From Victivallales bacterium (GTDB taxonomy: Bacteria; Verrucomicrobiota; Lentisphaeria; Oligosphaerales; Oligosphaeraceae), in the NCBI GenBank assembly GCA_017535315.1, contig JAFXUD010000032.1:1-58476 (forward strand): 58,476 nt of DNA, given 5' to 3'. This document shows, piece by piece, positions 42,001 to 48,824 of this stretch (position 1 is its first letter; every line of letters starts with the position of its first letter). The notes below the pieces were generated by a model. The model was not told where the DNA came from. It was given only the letters and a program-made list of their open reading frames with translations, and made no database searches. The position numbers were made by a program, and so were the translations under genes.

Positions 42001-42267
42001 CAGGTCTTCAAACTTGTCGGCTGTCAGTAATGTGGCCCAGATGTGTTTGCAGAGTTGCCCCGACGCAAATGCGGCGCAGGAACATGAGGGGACAAGAAAA
42101 CGTCCCTTCAACTCTAGGCTGCATTCCGTGTCATCGTCTTCTGGAAACGAACAGGATATTCGATCAAATGCCCCCCAATTGCGAACGGCATGAAGAAGCG
42201 TGCCGCTTGAGCGGGTTTCCTCCGTGAAATTGCTCTCGAATTTCTCGCTGGGTAACATCTCGGACAT
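39013..42267 (-). CDS. SWIM zinc-finger SNF2-family helicase
   Basis: The 1084-aa protein has an N-terminal SWIM zinc finger (PSCSCAAFASGQLCKHIWA, about 58-77), a long bacterial SNF2-associated middle region, and a C-terminal SNF2 ATPase. Motif I is DDMGLGKTIQVLAVLAE (near residue 660), motif II is VLDESQAIKN (DESQ where relatives usually have DEAQ), motif III is AMTGTPIENN, and motif VI is DRAYRIGQRNPVMAYRLV. These are double-stranded-DNA translocases that remodel protein-DNA complexes. It follows a Cas4/AddB-like nuclease gene by 11 bp, so both likely act together in repair or defence. No clear ribosome binding site is present. Confidence 0.92.
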   Translation of the reverse strand: MSEMLPSEKFESNFTEETRSSGTLLHAVRNWGAFDRISCSFPEDDDTECSLELKGRFLVPSCSCAAFASGQLCKHIWATLLTADKFEDLGKSLQKNVPRKLQVASKPSIPQEDPRYELFEKQRPARSRITQEEGRILDYGQVFRSPPKTTAPSHPVDDTLNLEILYVIRADKHTPNDNTLIIDLRWRPKNNGGEKPPASKPFIVEADTALPSTLDADLLRLLSPCHKPEDEPNRYRFPLGDASLIEKLSKCPVLRWMDNSSGSLVMRPLVIDEGLPADSIIRFIPQPGSPLSTYLVQAELLHGGEHIPFSEVQMLLQGNSSQEGKLVAVALARGTLLYADARRAGSLLEARFVNKPSLHITFPEALSLARTLAAETDIDTEDFPPGIALKNLEAKPVGELFVRTAKFKYREHEQLHADLTFLYNGVSCPDDGGDRLIQGHCIIRRDALEEERLHARLLSLGFRYNEKAYIEEPGWKLHPSQLDEVVRTLVQEDWIVTAEGKTYRKPITKQPVVKSGVDWFEVDGGVAYEGVTVGLPVLLNAFSKGEKAVRLDDGTYGLLPLEWLSNFTALTELGDVQDDKLRFRMEQAAMVAAILGDRASEATGKYGEALRRFESLGTPNPVSPPDGFKATLRHYQAIGFGWLLNMQKAGLGACLADDMGLGKTIQVLAVLAERSRLPQRRPSLIVLPRSLIFNWQVEAARFAPWMRLLVHLGTERSCSPTLLSQYDLVLTTYGTLRNDATKLAKVMFDYCVLDESQAIKNHDSATAQAARCIHASYRIAMTGTPIENNLGELYSQLDFLNPGLFGRSSLCLAPSPGNTSENSVINRIRKGVRPFILRRTKAEVAKDLPPKSEQLLFCEMLPEEQEEYDDLLHYYQKQLSDEKTGSSMLILAALTKLRQAACHPGLLKPQRANEPSPKLELLATRLETIILAGHKALVFSQFTSFLKIIQARLEEAGWDFCYLDGETKDRASVVERFQNDETKKVFLISLKAGGVGLNLTAADYVFIMDPWWNPAAEAQAIDRAYRIGQRNPVMAYRLVTKNTVEEKVILLQNAKRELASAVIDQDTGSPSAFSRKDLENLLKR

Positions 42268-42278
42268 GAGAGCGTCAG

Positions 42279-43223
42279 TTACTGTATGGCTGGGCAGACC
42301 CGCAGGAATGGGCAGGTGGAGCAGGTGTACTCGGAGGGATTGCAGGGGAAGTTCTCTTCGTCCGCCAAGTTTTTCTCCGTGTCCTGGAGTTTTCCCTTCA
42401 TGGCATTGAAGCTGACCTTGATTTGGTTCGTCACACCGTCAATGAGGGTCTGGTCTATCTGGTAGTCGGAGCGTCTGCCTCCATCATTAAGAAAAACGCC
42501 ATGGATGGCGATTCTGTCAATGGGGAAATGCAGGGTTTTAATGGCATAGAGCGCATAGCAGGCGAGTTGGAGGCGCAGTTGCGCAGGATGCTCCTTGCCT
42601 GTTTTCCAGTCGATGATGTGCAGGATGGAATCTGAATCAGTGTATGCGAAGTCAGGGCAGGCCCAGACCTTGATGTCGTCAAGCATGAAGAAGAGGTTTT
42701 CGTCAACGGGCTGCCATTGATTGCATGGCGTGGCAAGGATATCCTTGAGCACAGGCGTGTGCATGAAGGCGTCAAGGGCGGACATGACGCGCTCCTTGAT
42801 GGCATCGGTCTGTTCGCGGGGGAGTTTTTTGCACTCGCCGTAGTTTTCGCCATCGCCATAGTAGAGTTCGAAGAGATTGGTCTTCTTGGATGGGCGTGCT
42901 ACCCATTCCTTGTTGATGGTCTCCAGCCACCCTGAACGAAGAAGGAGCGTCGCATGTTCCTGAAGGGCGGGCAACGTTGGTGCTGTTCCCGTCGCCATAT
43001 ATTTCAGCAGGGCGTCCTTGATGGTGTCGTGTACAATGGTTCCCGCCCAGAGAATCATCGGCTTCACATTGCGCAAGATATGGAGAAGCTTTGCCTTGTC
43101 GTCGGCATCGGCTTTCCAGCCCCCCCAGTAGCCGTAGTATTTGTAGTAGTAGGCCCGCTGGCAACTTTGAAACAGGGAGGCCCTTGAGATGGACCATGTC
43201 AAATCGTTGGTAATTTCCGCCAT
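42279..43223 (-). CDS. PD-(D/E)XK nuclease with Fe-S cluster motif (Cas4/AddB-like)
   Basis: The 314-aa protein is a RecB-type nuclease: SISRASLFQSCQRAYYYKYYG at the N-terminus, the metal site CPDFAYTDSDSILHIIDWKTGK (Asp, then D-x-K), and a downstream QLRLQLACYALY helix with the conserved Gln. The N-terminal Cys of FQSCQ and three C-terminal cysteines in YTCSTCPFLRVCPA match the four-Cys 4Fe-4S arrangement of Cas4 and AddB. It is single-domain, without a helicase; the adjacent SNF2 helicase could serve. AGGA in the target duplication of the upstream element provides its ribosome binding site. Confidence 0.88.
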   Translation of the reverse strand: MAEITNDLTWSISRASLFQSCQRAYYYKYYGYWGGWKADADDKAKLLHILRNVKPMILWAGTIVHDTIKDALLKYMATGTAPTLPALQEHATLLLRSGWLETINKEWVARPSKKTNLFELYYGDGENYGECKKLPREQTDAIKERVMSALDAFMHTPVLKDILATPCNQWQPVDENLFFMLDDIKVWACPDFAYTDSDSILHIIDWKTGKEHPAQLRLQLACYALYAIKTLHFPIDRIAIHGVFLNDGGRRSDYQIDQTLIDGVTNQIKVSFNAMKGKLQDTEKNLADEENFPCNPSEYTCSTCPFLRVCPAIQ

Positions 43224-43240
43224 GATTATGATTCCTGTTT

Positions 43241-43439
43241 GTAACTATTCAGAAGAGGAGCAAATTGGCACTGGTTGCCAGATTTTTCTGCGCCGTGCCA
43301 CTCCGCTGCGCTACGCGGTACAGCGCAAAGGAATTGTGAGTATTGCCTGTCCGTGGGTTTCGCTCGCGCCAGAGGCGCTCGCTCCACCCACGGCTAGGCT
43401 CTTGCCGCCGCTACGCGGCTTACCCTTTTGAATAGTTAC
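43241..43439. mobile_element. GTAA-ended palindromic MITE with 8-bp target duplication (IS66-like)
   Basis: The element starts GTAACTATTCAGAAG and ends CTTTTGAATAGTTAC, 15-bp inverted repeats with one mismatch. TCCTGTTT lies immediately outside both ends (43233-43240 and 43440-43447). GTAA termini and 8-bp duplications are the known hallmarks of IS66-family transposition. Inside are three strong hairpins and no coding sequence. It separates rlmN from the nuclease gene; removing it and one octamer gives an rlmN stop two bases before the nuclease ATG. Confidence 0.92.
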
Positions 43440-44515
43440 TCCTGTTTTTTCTTTGTATCAGCCTCTGGTTGGTGTTTTTCCTCGCCCTTTCGGGCGACGA
43501 GCTGTCCGCATGCCGCCTTGATTTTGTCACCTTTTCGCAGGCGGATGGTGGCCTGGATGCCGTATGAAGTGAGGGTGTCCAGGAACTTGTGGCATTGTTC
43601 CTTTGCAGGTGCTTTCCAGGTAGTCGAACTGCTGTTAAGGGGAATCAGATTGACCTTGGCGTGTGTCAAACGCGCCAGTTTGGCCAGATCCCTTGCGTTG
43701 GTTTCGGATGAGTTGATTCCGTCGATGAGGACGTATTCAAAGGTGATCATGCGCCCAGTGGCCTCGTTGTAGGCAGCGCACGCTTCCAGAATTTGGCGAA
43801 TGGGGTGCCGATTCTTTTCGGGGATGAGTTGCGCACGGATTCTGTCATTGGGGGCATGCAGAGAAAGGGCCAGGTTCCATGGACGTTTCTGGTCGGCCAG
43901 GCGGCGGATGCCGTTTGGGATGCCGCTGGTTGAAACGGTGATATTTCGTGCACTGATGCTAAGCCCATTTTCTGCGCTGCATAAAAAGTTCAATGCTGGT
44001 ATGAGGTTGTCCAGATTGAACATGGGTTCGCCTGTGCCCATGACGACCACGTTATCGACACGCTTGCCGAGTTCATGGGAGGCAAGGATGACCTGGTCGA
44101 TGATTTCAATGGTTTTCAAGTTGCGCACGAATCCAAGACGTCCGCTTTCACAGAATGCACAGCGCACAGGGCAGCCAACCTGCGTGCTGATACAGACGGT
44201 GCTGCGTTCGGGGGCACGTATCAGAACGGTCTCGACTTTGGTACCGTCAAAGAGTTCAGAGGCCCATTTGACAGTGCCGTCTTCGGCATGAAGCGTGGTG
44301 GCGGGATTCAGGGAAGACGGGGCGAAATCCTGCGCCAGTTCTTCACGTAGGCTTTTGGGTACATTCGCCATGTCATCGAAGGTGACGGCCAGTTTGCTGA
44401 AGAACCAGTCGTGTATCTGCTGGAATCTGAATTGCGGCTGGTTGTGGGCCTTGAGCCATTCGGAAAGCTCACGTTCGTCAAGCTCGCGTATTGATTTTTT
44501 GTTTGTGGCTGGCAT
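43436..44515 (-). CDS. rlmN: 23S rRNA (adenine-2503-C2)-methyltransferase RlmN
   Basis: The 359-aa radical-SAM enzyme has the cluster motif C115-x3-C119-x2-C122 (VGCPVRCAFC), VVMGTGEPMFNLDNL, NLALSLHAPNDRIRAQLIPE and VLIDGINSSETNARDLA. The methyl-accepting Cys336 is in IKAACGQLVARKG. It methylates A2503 of 23S rRNA (and A37 of some tRNAs). Its TAA stop is formed by the GTAA end of the inserted palindromic element; the reconstructed ancestral C-terminus would be one residue longer (QES instead of QE). It belongs to the glycosyltransferase-rlmN-nuclease-SNF2 minus-strand unit. Confidence 0.95.
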   Translation of the reverse strand: MPATNKKSIRELDERELSEWLKAHNQPQFRFQQIHDWFFSKLAVTFDDMANVPKSLREELAQDFAPSSLNPATTLHAEDGTVKWASELFDGTKVETVLIRAPERSTVCISTQVGCPVRCAFCESGRLGFVRNLKTIEIIDQVILASHELGKRVDNVVVMGTGEPMFNLDNLIPALNFLCSAENGLSISARNITVSTSGIPNGIRRLADQKRPWNLALSLHAPNDRIRAQLIPEKNRHPIRQILEACAAYNEATGRMITFEYVLIDGINSSETNARDLAKLARLTHAKVNLIPLNSSSTTWKAPAKEQCHKFLDTLTSYGIQATIRLRKGDKIKAACGQLVARKGEEKHQPEADTKKKQE

Positions 44516-44587
44516 AAAACTGAAAATGAAAAAGATTTAGGGCGTCCTGAATATATGGAATGATATCGAGTTGAAAAATGATTTCTT

Positions 44588-44920
44588 GTAACTATACAGA
44601 TGGGGCATCTCAGGAGGGGGATAATCCACTTTGTTTTCTGCGCCTTGCCGCTCCGCTGCGCTACGCGGCACGGCGCAAAGGAACTGGGGGTATCGCCTGC
44701 CCGTGGGTTTCGCTCGCGCCAGAGGCGCTCGCTTCACCCACGGCTATGTTCTTGTCGCCGCTAACGCGGCTCTTTCTGCGCCTTGCCGCTCCGCTGCGCT
44801 ACGCGGCACGGCGCAAAGGATGAGTAGGTGCCCGTGGGTTTCGCTCGCGCCAGAGGCGCTCGCTTCATCCACGGCTATGTTCTTTCCGCCGCTACGCGGC
44901 TTTCCATTCGAAATAATTAC
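44588..44920. mobile_element. GTAA-ended palindromic MITE with internally duplicated core
   Basis: The element starts GTAACTATACAGATG and ends CGAAATAATTAC. Flanking octamers GATTTCTT (44580-44587) and GATTACTT (44921-44928) match at 7 of 8 positions. The hairpin core (starting CGCCTTGCCGCTCCGC) is present twice, at 44641 and 44779, a 138-bp internal duplication. It lies between the glycosyltransferase gene and rlmN, next to the glycosyltransferase stop codon. Confidence 0.88.
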
Positions 44921-44922
44921 GA

Positions 44923-46701
44923 TTACTTTTTCAATTCGCCTCGGTAGAGTTTAAGTTCGGGGAGTCCCTGGTAGGTTTTTTGCGCAGGAACAGTTTCCGC
45001 ATGAAACTCAAGAAGGGGGCGTGTGCCCTGAATCGCAATGCTGACATTGCGGTGTGTTCCAAGAGGAGCGTGCCTGCTGAGGGAGGTCCATTCTCGCTTG
45101 GTGTCTGCTGGCAGGAATGGACTGAGAAGGAAAACCACCTTTTCCTGGTCGGGAAGTTCTGTAGCAAGGTCGCTTATCTGACGGATGGGAGCCTGCATAT
45201 AGAAGGTTTCGACCAAAGTGGCATTGCGCTGTTTGCCGTTTGAGAGCACCATGTAGATTTTGGAGATGTTTTCCTTTTCCATGCTTTTTTTCAATGGGAC
45301 TGGATGCAAATAGCCGAAGGCACTTGAAGCGAGCATTGGGATATCCTCTGCGTGACAGGCGAGGGTCATCCCGTTTATCTCACGGTCCATATTATAGCAG
45401 TGCCTGAAGACCGAGAGGGTGCTGACACCAAGGATGGCCCATACGAAAATCGACAGCAGAAGCATAGTGCGGAAGGAACGGGACTCCTTTTTGTTGAAAA
45501 GCAGAATGGCTGTTGTAATGGCGGATGACAAGGCGCAAATAAGGCAGAAGATGCTGTTGGTCTGGCTGAAGTCGTCAAAATGCACGATATTGACGAATGT
45601 GGCGGCCCAGAAAAAACAAAGAACGCATGCAACCAGGAAGCAAAGGCGGTTGCTGATAGTGAGAAGCCAGCCGAAGAAATCTTTGTAGCGCCTGATGACG
45701 ATTTCAGAATAGACGCCAATCAGCACTGCCATTGGACCGAAGACGGGAAGCAAGTGGAGCGGAGAACCTCCAGGCATCAGCCAAAAGATGACGGCATTGG
45801 TTACGACTATGGCGCGGAGAAAGCGGCATGCGTATGTTTCGTTTTCGAATTGTCGTAGTGCAAGGCAGAAAGGCGCCCAAGCGAGAAAAGTCCAGGGGAA
45901 GAGGTAGCAGAGTATTTTGGGCAACATGCTGACGAGATGTCGGCAGTAACTTCCAAAACTTTCTGGCGACCTGACGACGGACAGGGCGTTCCAGGGCATG
46001 AAGGGCTGCTCTGGAATGTAGTATATCCAGAGCGAAAGGCAGAGTGCCAGCAGAAAACAGAGAAAAAGGTGAGGTCTGGACTGGAGAAAGTCAACGCTTC
46101 GCAATCGGTGTCCCATGAAGAAATAGGGCGCATAGAAGATAATGACGGCCTTGACGCCAGTGCCGAAGGAGGCCAGCAGCACCAGAAGCAGCGCCAGTCC
46201 CCAGGCAAGCCACCAGCGATGCGCCTTCCAGCCCTGAAGATAGGTGATGTACCATGCCAGCGAGAGAAGCGCGGAAACCACCATGTCGTTGTGCGCCGTC
46301 AATGCCGTGCGAAAGCTCAGGACGCTTGTTAGGGTGACAGCGGTGGCTATTAGCCCTGCATATGACGACTGCACCTTTCTTGCCATGATTCCACTGGAAA
46401 TGGCCAAAACAAAAAGCGACAGCACAGATGGCAGGCGAAAGGTGAAGAGATTGGGCTGCCTGAAAAACGAACAAATTACGGCACACCATGAATACAAGGG
46501 GAAGCCAGGAACGTGGTGGCCGTAGATAAGGGTCCTGAAAATGGAGTGCCCCGCCGCGAAATCCTGCGCGAAAGCACCGAGCAGGGCTTCGTCGCTGAAA
46601 CGGATTTCGCTTATCCCAAGTCCCAGAAGATAAACCGTGGCAGTTGTCACAAGCAGCAAAAACATGCTGCGCCAAGTTGGCTTTGTGTCAATGATTATCA
46701 T
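44923..46701 (-). CDS. GT39/ArnT-like membrane glycosyltransferase
   Basis: The 592-aa protein has about ten or more membrane segments in its first 430 residues and a soluble C-terminal part. The N-terminal loop IRFSDEALLGAFAQDF contains the Asp-Glu pair expected in lipid-phosphate-sugar-dependent (GT-C, PMT/ArnT) transferases; HHVPGFPLYSW and FRLPSVLSLFV follow as in that family. It would transfer a sugar from a polyprenyl carrier on the periplasmic side. The TAA stop lies in the target-duplication octamer next to the palindromic element; the alternative octamer would let the frame run 15 residues further. The ribosome binding site is weak. Confidence 0.82.
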   Translation of the reverse strand: MIIIDTKPTWRSMFLLLVTTATVYLLGLGISEIRFSDEALLGAFAQDFAAGHSIFRTLIYGHHVPGFPLYSWCAVICSFFRQPNLFTFRLPSVLSLFVLAISSGIMARKVQSSYAGLIATAVTLTSVLSFRTALTAHNDMVVSALLSLAWYITYLQGWKAHRWWLAWGLALLLVLLASFGTGVKAVIIFYAPYFFMGHRLRSVDFLQSRPHLFLCFLLALCLSLWIYYIPEQPFMPWNALSVVRSPESFGSYCRHLVSMLPKILCYLFPWTFLAWAPFCLALRQFENETYACRFLRAIVVTNAVIFWLMPGGSPLHLLPVFGPMAVLIGVYSEIVIRRYKDFFGWLLTISNRLCFLVACVLCFFWAATFVNIVHFDDFSQTNSIFCLICALSSAITTAILLFNKKESRSFRTMLLLSIFVWAILGVSTLSVFRHCYNMDREINGMTLACHAEDIPMLASSAFGYLHPVPLKKSMEKENISKIYMVLSNGKQRNATLVETFYMQAPIRQISDLATELPDQEKVVFLLSPFLPADTKREWTSLSRHAPLGTHRNVSIAIQGTRPLLEFHAETVPAQKTYQGLPELKLYRGELKK

Positions 46702-46729
46702 ACCACGGTCTGTTATTGGATAGGGAACA

Positions 46730-46754
46730 GGCGGGACAGCAGTACTGTCCCGCC
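46730..46754 (-). terminator. Hairpin downstream of the PmoA-family gene
   Basis: GGCGGGACAG (46730-46739) pairs perfectly with CTGTCCCGCC (46745-46754) around 5 bases. It lies between the stop of the gene at 46839 and the glycosyltransferase start, with no strong T-run; it may attenuate rather than end transcription. Confidence 0.6.
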
Positions 46755-46838
46755 TTCATTGGGATTTTGGGGAAGCGAAGACGCCTCCCAATCGATGAGT
46801 GATTGCAAGGTGGATTCGTCTATCTTGTAATCTGTTTG

Positions 46839-48020
46839 TTATGCCTCGACGACGGCGGTTGCCGCAGCGGGGTTGATGTAGTCGTGATAGCGGTTGCCGA
46901 CGGTTGCCTCGGCGGTGCTGCCGCTGTGGATGAAGACACGGTACTGGAAGACGAAGAGGGAATCCTTCTTGATGGTGTAGGAGCCGTCTTTGCTCTTGTC
47001 GTTGTAGAAGTAGGAGGTGCCGAAGGGGTTGGCGGTCATAAGGCCGTAGTTACGGACGTGCCAGTAGGTCGGGAAACGGAAGTTGCTTGGATTGTCCATG
47101 ATGGTGATGCCCGCGATGGAGCCATCGGCCACAGGGCCGTAATAGTCGCACCATTCGGCGCGTTTGCCCCAGGTCTCGTTTTCGCCGACGGCGCCGTAGG
47201 AGTTGACGATGGTGCCCTTGTTGGTGGCATCCATGGAGGAGGCGACGCGGATGGAGCAGATGCCGCCTTCCTTGGTGTCACCGAAGGTGACGTCGCCCTC
47301 GGTTGCCTTGAAGGCGACCTTCAGGTCAACAGCCTGTTCATTGTCATTCAGCAGGTAGAAGGTATAGGTACGGGTCTCTTCCATGACCTTGATGCCGTCT
47401 TTGGAAAGCCAGTCAAGCTGCATGAGGATTTTGCCGCGTACGGGGCCAGCCTCAACGATTTCGCAGGATTTGCAGAGGATGGAGCCGTGGCCGTTCCAGC
47501 TTTCGGACCAGTTGTCATCATGCTCGATGCCATTGACGGAGAGGTCGCCCCACGCCGTCCAGAAGCTCTTCTGGTGGTGGTGGTCCCTGGTTTCGCCAGG
47601 AAGGTCGAGAATCAGCGGGTAGGTGCGCGTGACGTTGGCGCCGCTGGGGCCGATGACGGGGTGCAGGAATGGGCGGGTCCAGGCATCGCCGTAGTGCAGG
47701 GTCGTGAAGAGTTTGCCGTGGGCGAAGATATCAATGCAATCGGGGTCATGTTTCTTGGAGCTATTGTATTTGAGTTCCAGCGCGTTCTCGAAGCTCTTTG
47801 CCTCCCCAAGGGTGTAGGTGGCTTCCGAGTTGGCGGCGAGATTGGCTATGACGAAGATGGCCTGTTTTTTGCCGTCGCATTCGATGACCTGGCAGGGAAT
47901 CTCACCGATTCCGTCGTACAATGCATAGCTTCCTGTGGCGATGTCTGCATCCAAGGCGACTGCGATAGGCGCGTTTTTGCGGTCATGCGCGCCAGCTTTG
48001 ACTGTGATTTTGATGGCCAT
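46839..48020 (-). CDS. PmoA family protein (DUF6807)
   Basis: The 393-aa protein has no signal peptide. It matches the PmoA/DUF6807 group by DLPGETRDHHHQKSFWTAWG, ETRTYTFYLLNDNEQAVDLK, GITIMDNPSNFRFPTYWHVR and NYGLMTANPFG. The name comes from annotation history; a role in methane oxidation is not implied. These proteins are common in Planctomycetes and Lentisphaerota beside sugar dehydrogenases and glycosidases, and their biochemical function is not established. It has the strongest promoter in the window (48102-48131). Confidence 0.78.
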   Translation of the reverse strand: MAIKITVKAGAHDRKNAPIAVALDADIATGSYALYDGIGEIPCQVIECDGKKQAIFVIANLAANSEATYTLGEAKSFENALELKYNSSKKHDPDCIDIFAHGKLFTTLHYGDAWTRPFLHPVIGPSGANVTRTYPLILDLPGETRDHHHQKSFWTAWGDLSVNGIEHDDNWSESWNGHGSILCKSCEIVEAGPVRGKILMQLDWLSKDGIKVMEETRTYTFYLLNDNEQAVDLKVAFKATEGDVTFGDTKEGGICSIRVASSMDATNKGTIVNSYGAVGENETWGKRAEWCDYYGPVADGSIAGITIMDNPSNFRFPTYWHVRNYGLMTANPFGTSYFYNDKSKDGSYTIKKDSLFVFQYRVFIHSGSTAEATVGNRYHDYINPAAATAVVEA

Positions 48021-48101
48021 TGTCTTGTTCCTTCCTAGTGTTTGTGGTCATTTGAAAAGCAAGGGGAGCATTGCCCAGCGTCTCCCAGTTACATTACCTC
48101 T

Positions 48102-48131
48102 ATAATATGCAGTTTTTCCCGCTTATGTCAA
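48102..48131 (-). promoter_or_regulatory. Promoter of the PmoA-family gene
   Basis: On the minus strand TTGACA (48126-48131) and TATTAT (48102-48107) are 18 bases apart, a near-perfect sigma-70-type promoter. The -10 is followed by AGAGGTAAT, resembling the tip of the 4-bp-duplication MITE. Confidence 0.7.
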
Positions 48132-48154
48132 ACGGATTGTGTGGAAAAAAAAGG

Positions 48155-48515
48155 AATTATTTACTTTAGTTGCCGAATAGACTTCACCAACAGAGAAGAG
48201 CCGCGATAGCGGCGGCAGGAGCATAGCCGTGGGTGGAGCGAAGCCGCGATAGCGGCGGCAGGAGCATAGCCGTGGGTGGCGCGAAGCCGCGATAGCGGCG
48301 GCAGGAGCATAGCCGTGGGTGGAGCGAAGCCGCGATAGCGGCGGCAGGAGCATAGCCGTGGGTGGAGCGAAGCCGCGATAGCGGCGAAGCGAAACCCACG
48401 GTCAGATGCCCCCCCAGTCCCTGTGCGCCGTGCCGCGTAGCGCAGCGAAGCGGCAAGGCGCATCCTGGCCATCGGCCAGTGAGGAACAATGTCATCAGGA
48501 AACTCAAGTATATAA
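48155..48515 (-). repeat. Palindromic repeat element with 43-bp tandem array, five copies
   Basis: CCGCGATAGCGGCG starts at 48201, 48244, 48287, 48330 and 48373, an exact 43-bp period. On the minus strand each unit carries CCCACGGCTATG and the GCCGCTATCGCGGC hairpin, the same core found in the GTAA-ended elements. The left end (TTAGTTGCCGAATAGACTTCACC) matches, in reverse, the right end of the element at 54801. The TGCGCCTTGCCGC/GCGGCACGGCGCA hairpin closes the right side. The rest of 48021-48824 holds only the repeat at 48545 and the leader of the next gene. Confidence 0.92.
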
Positions 48516-48544
48516 TTCCCCCCAAAAAAGCAATTGGCAAAAAT

Positions 48545-48660
48545 CGGTGCCCCTACGGGGCTTGAAAAAAGCCTTCCCTCCGTGGGCTTCGCTTGCCCAC
48601 GTCTATACTCTGTCGCTCCTACGGAGCTTTACACTACTTCCTTTTGGGGAACAAAGCGTT
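48545..48660 (+). repeat. Short variant of the CCGTGGG hairpin repeat
   Basis: Three hairpins in a row: GCCCCTACGGGGC, CCGTGGGCTTCGCTTGCCCACG and GCTCCTACGGAGC. The order and the CTATACTCTGTCGC link match the 93-bp units at 51662-52214. Confidence 0.75.
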
Positions 48661-48824
48661 CTTATTAAGACCACTTTTTTTACCAAAACGTATTAGAACC
48701 CAAAAGAACGAAATCTATCGTAATAGTTTGCGGTGACTTGTTAGATAGCGAATATGGAAAAAGCAATTATATTATACGATAATGGTTGAATTGCAAAGAC
48801 CCCATGGCTATTCAGGAGTGAATT

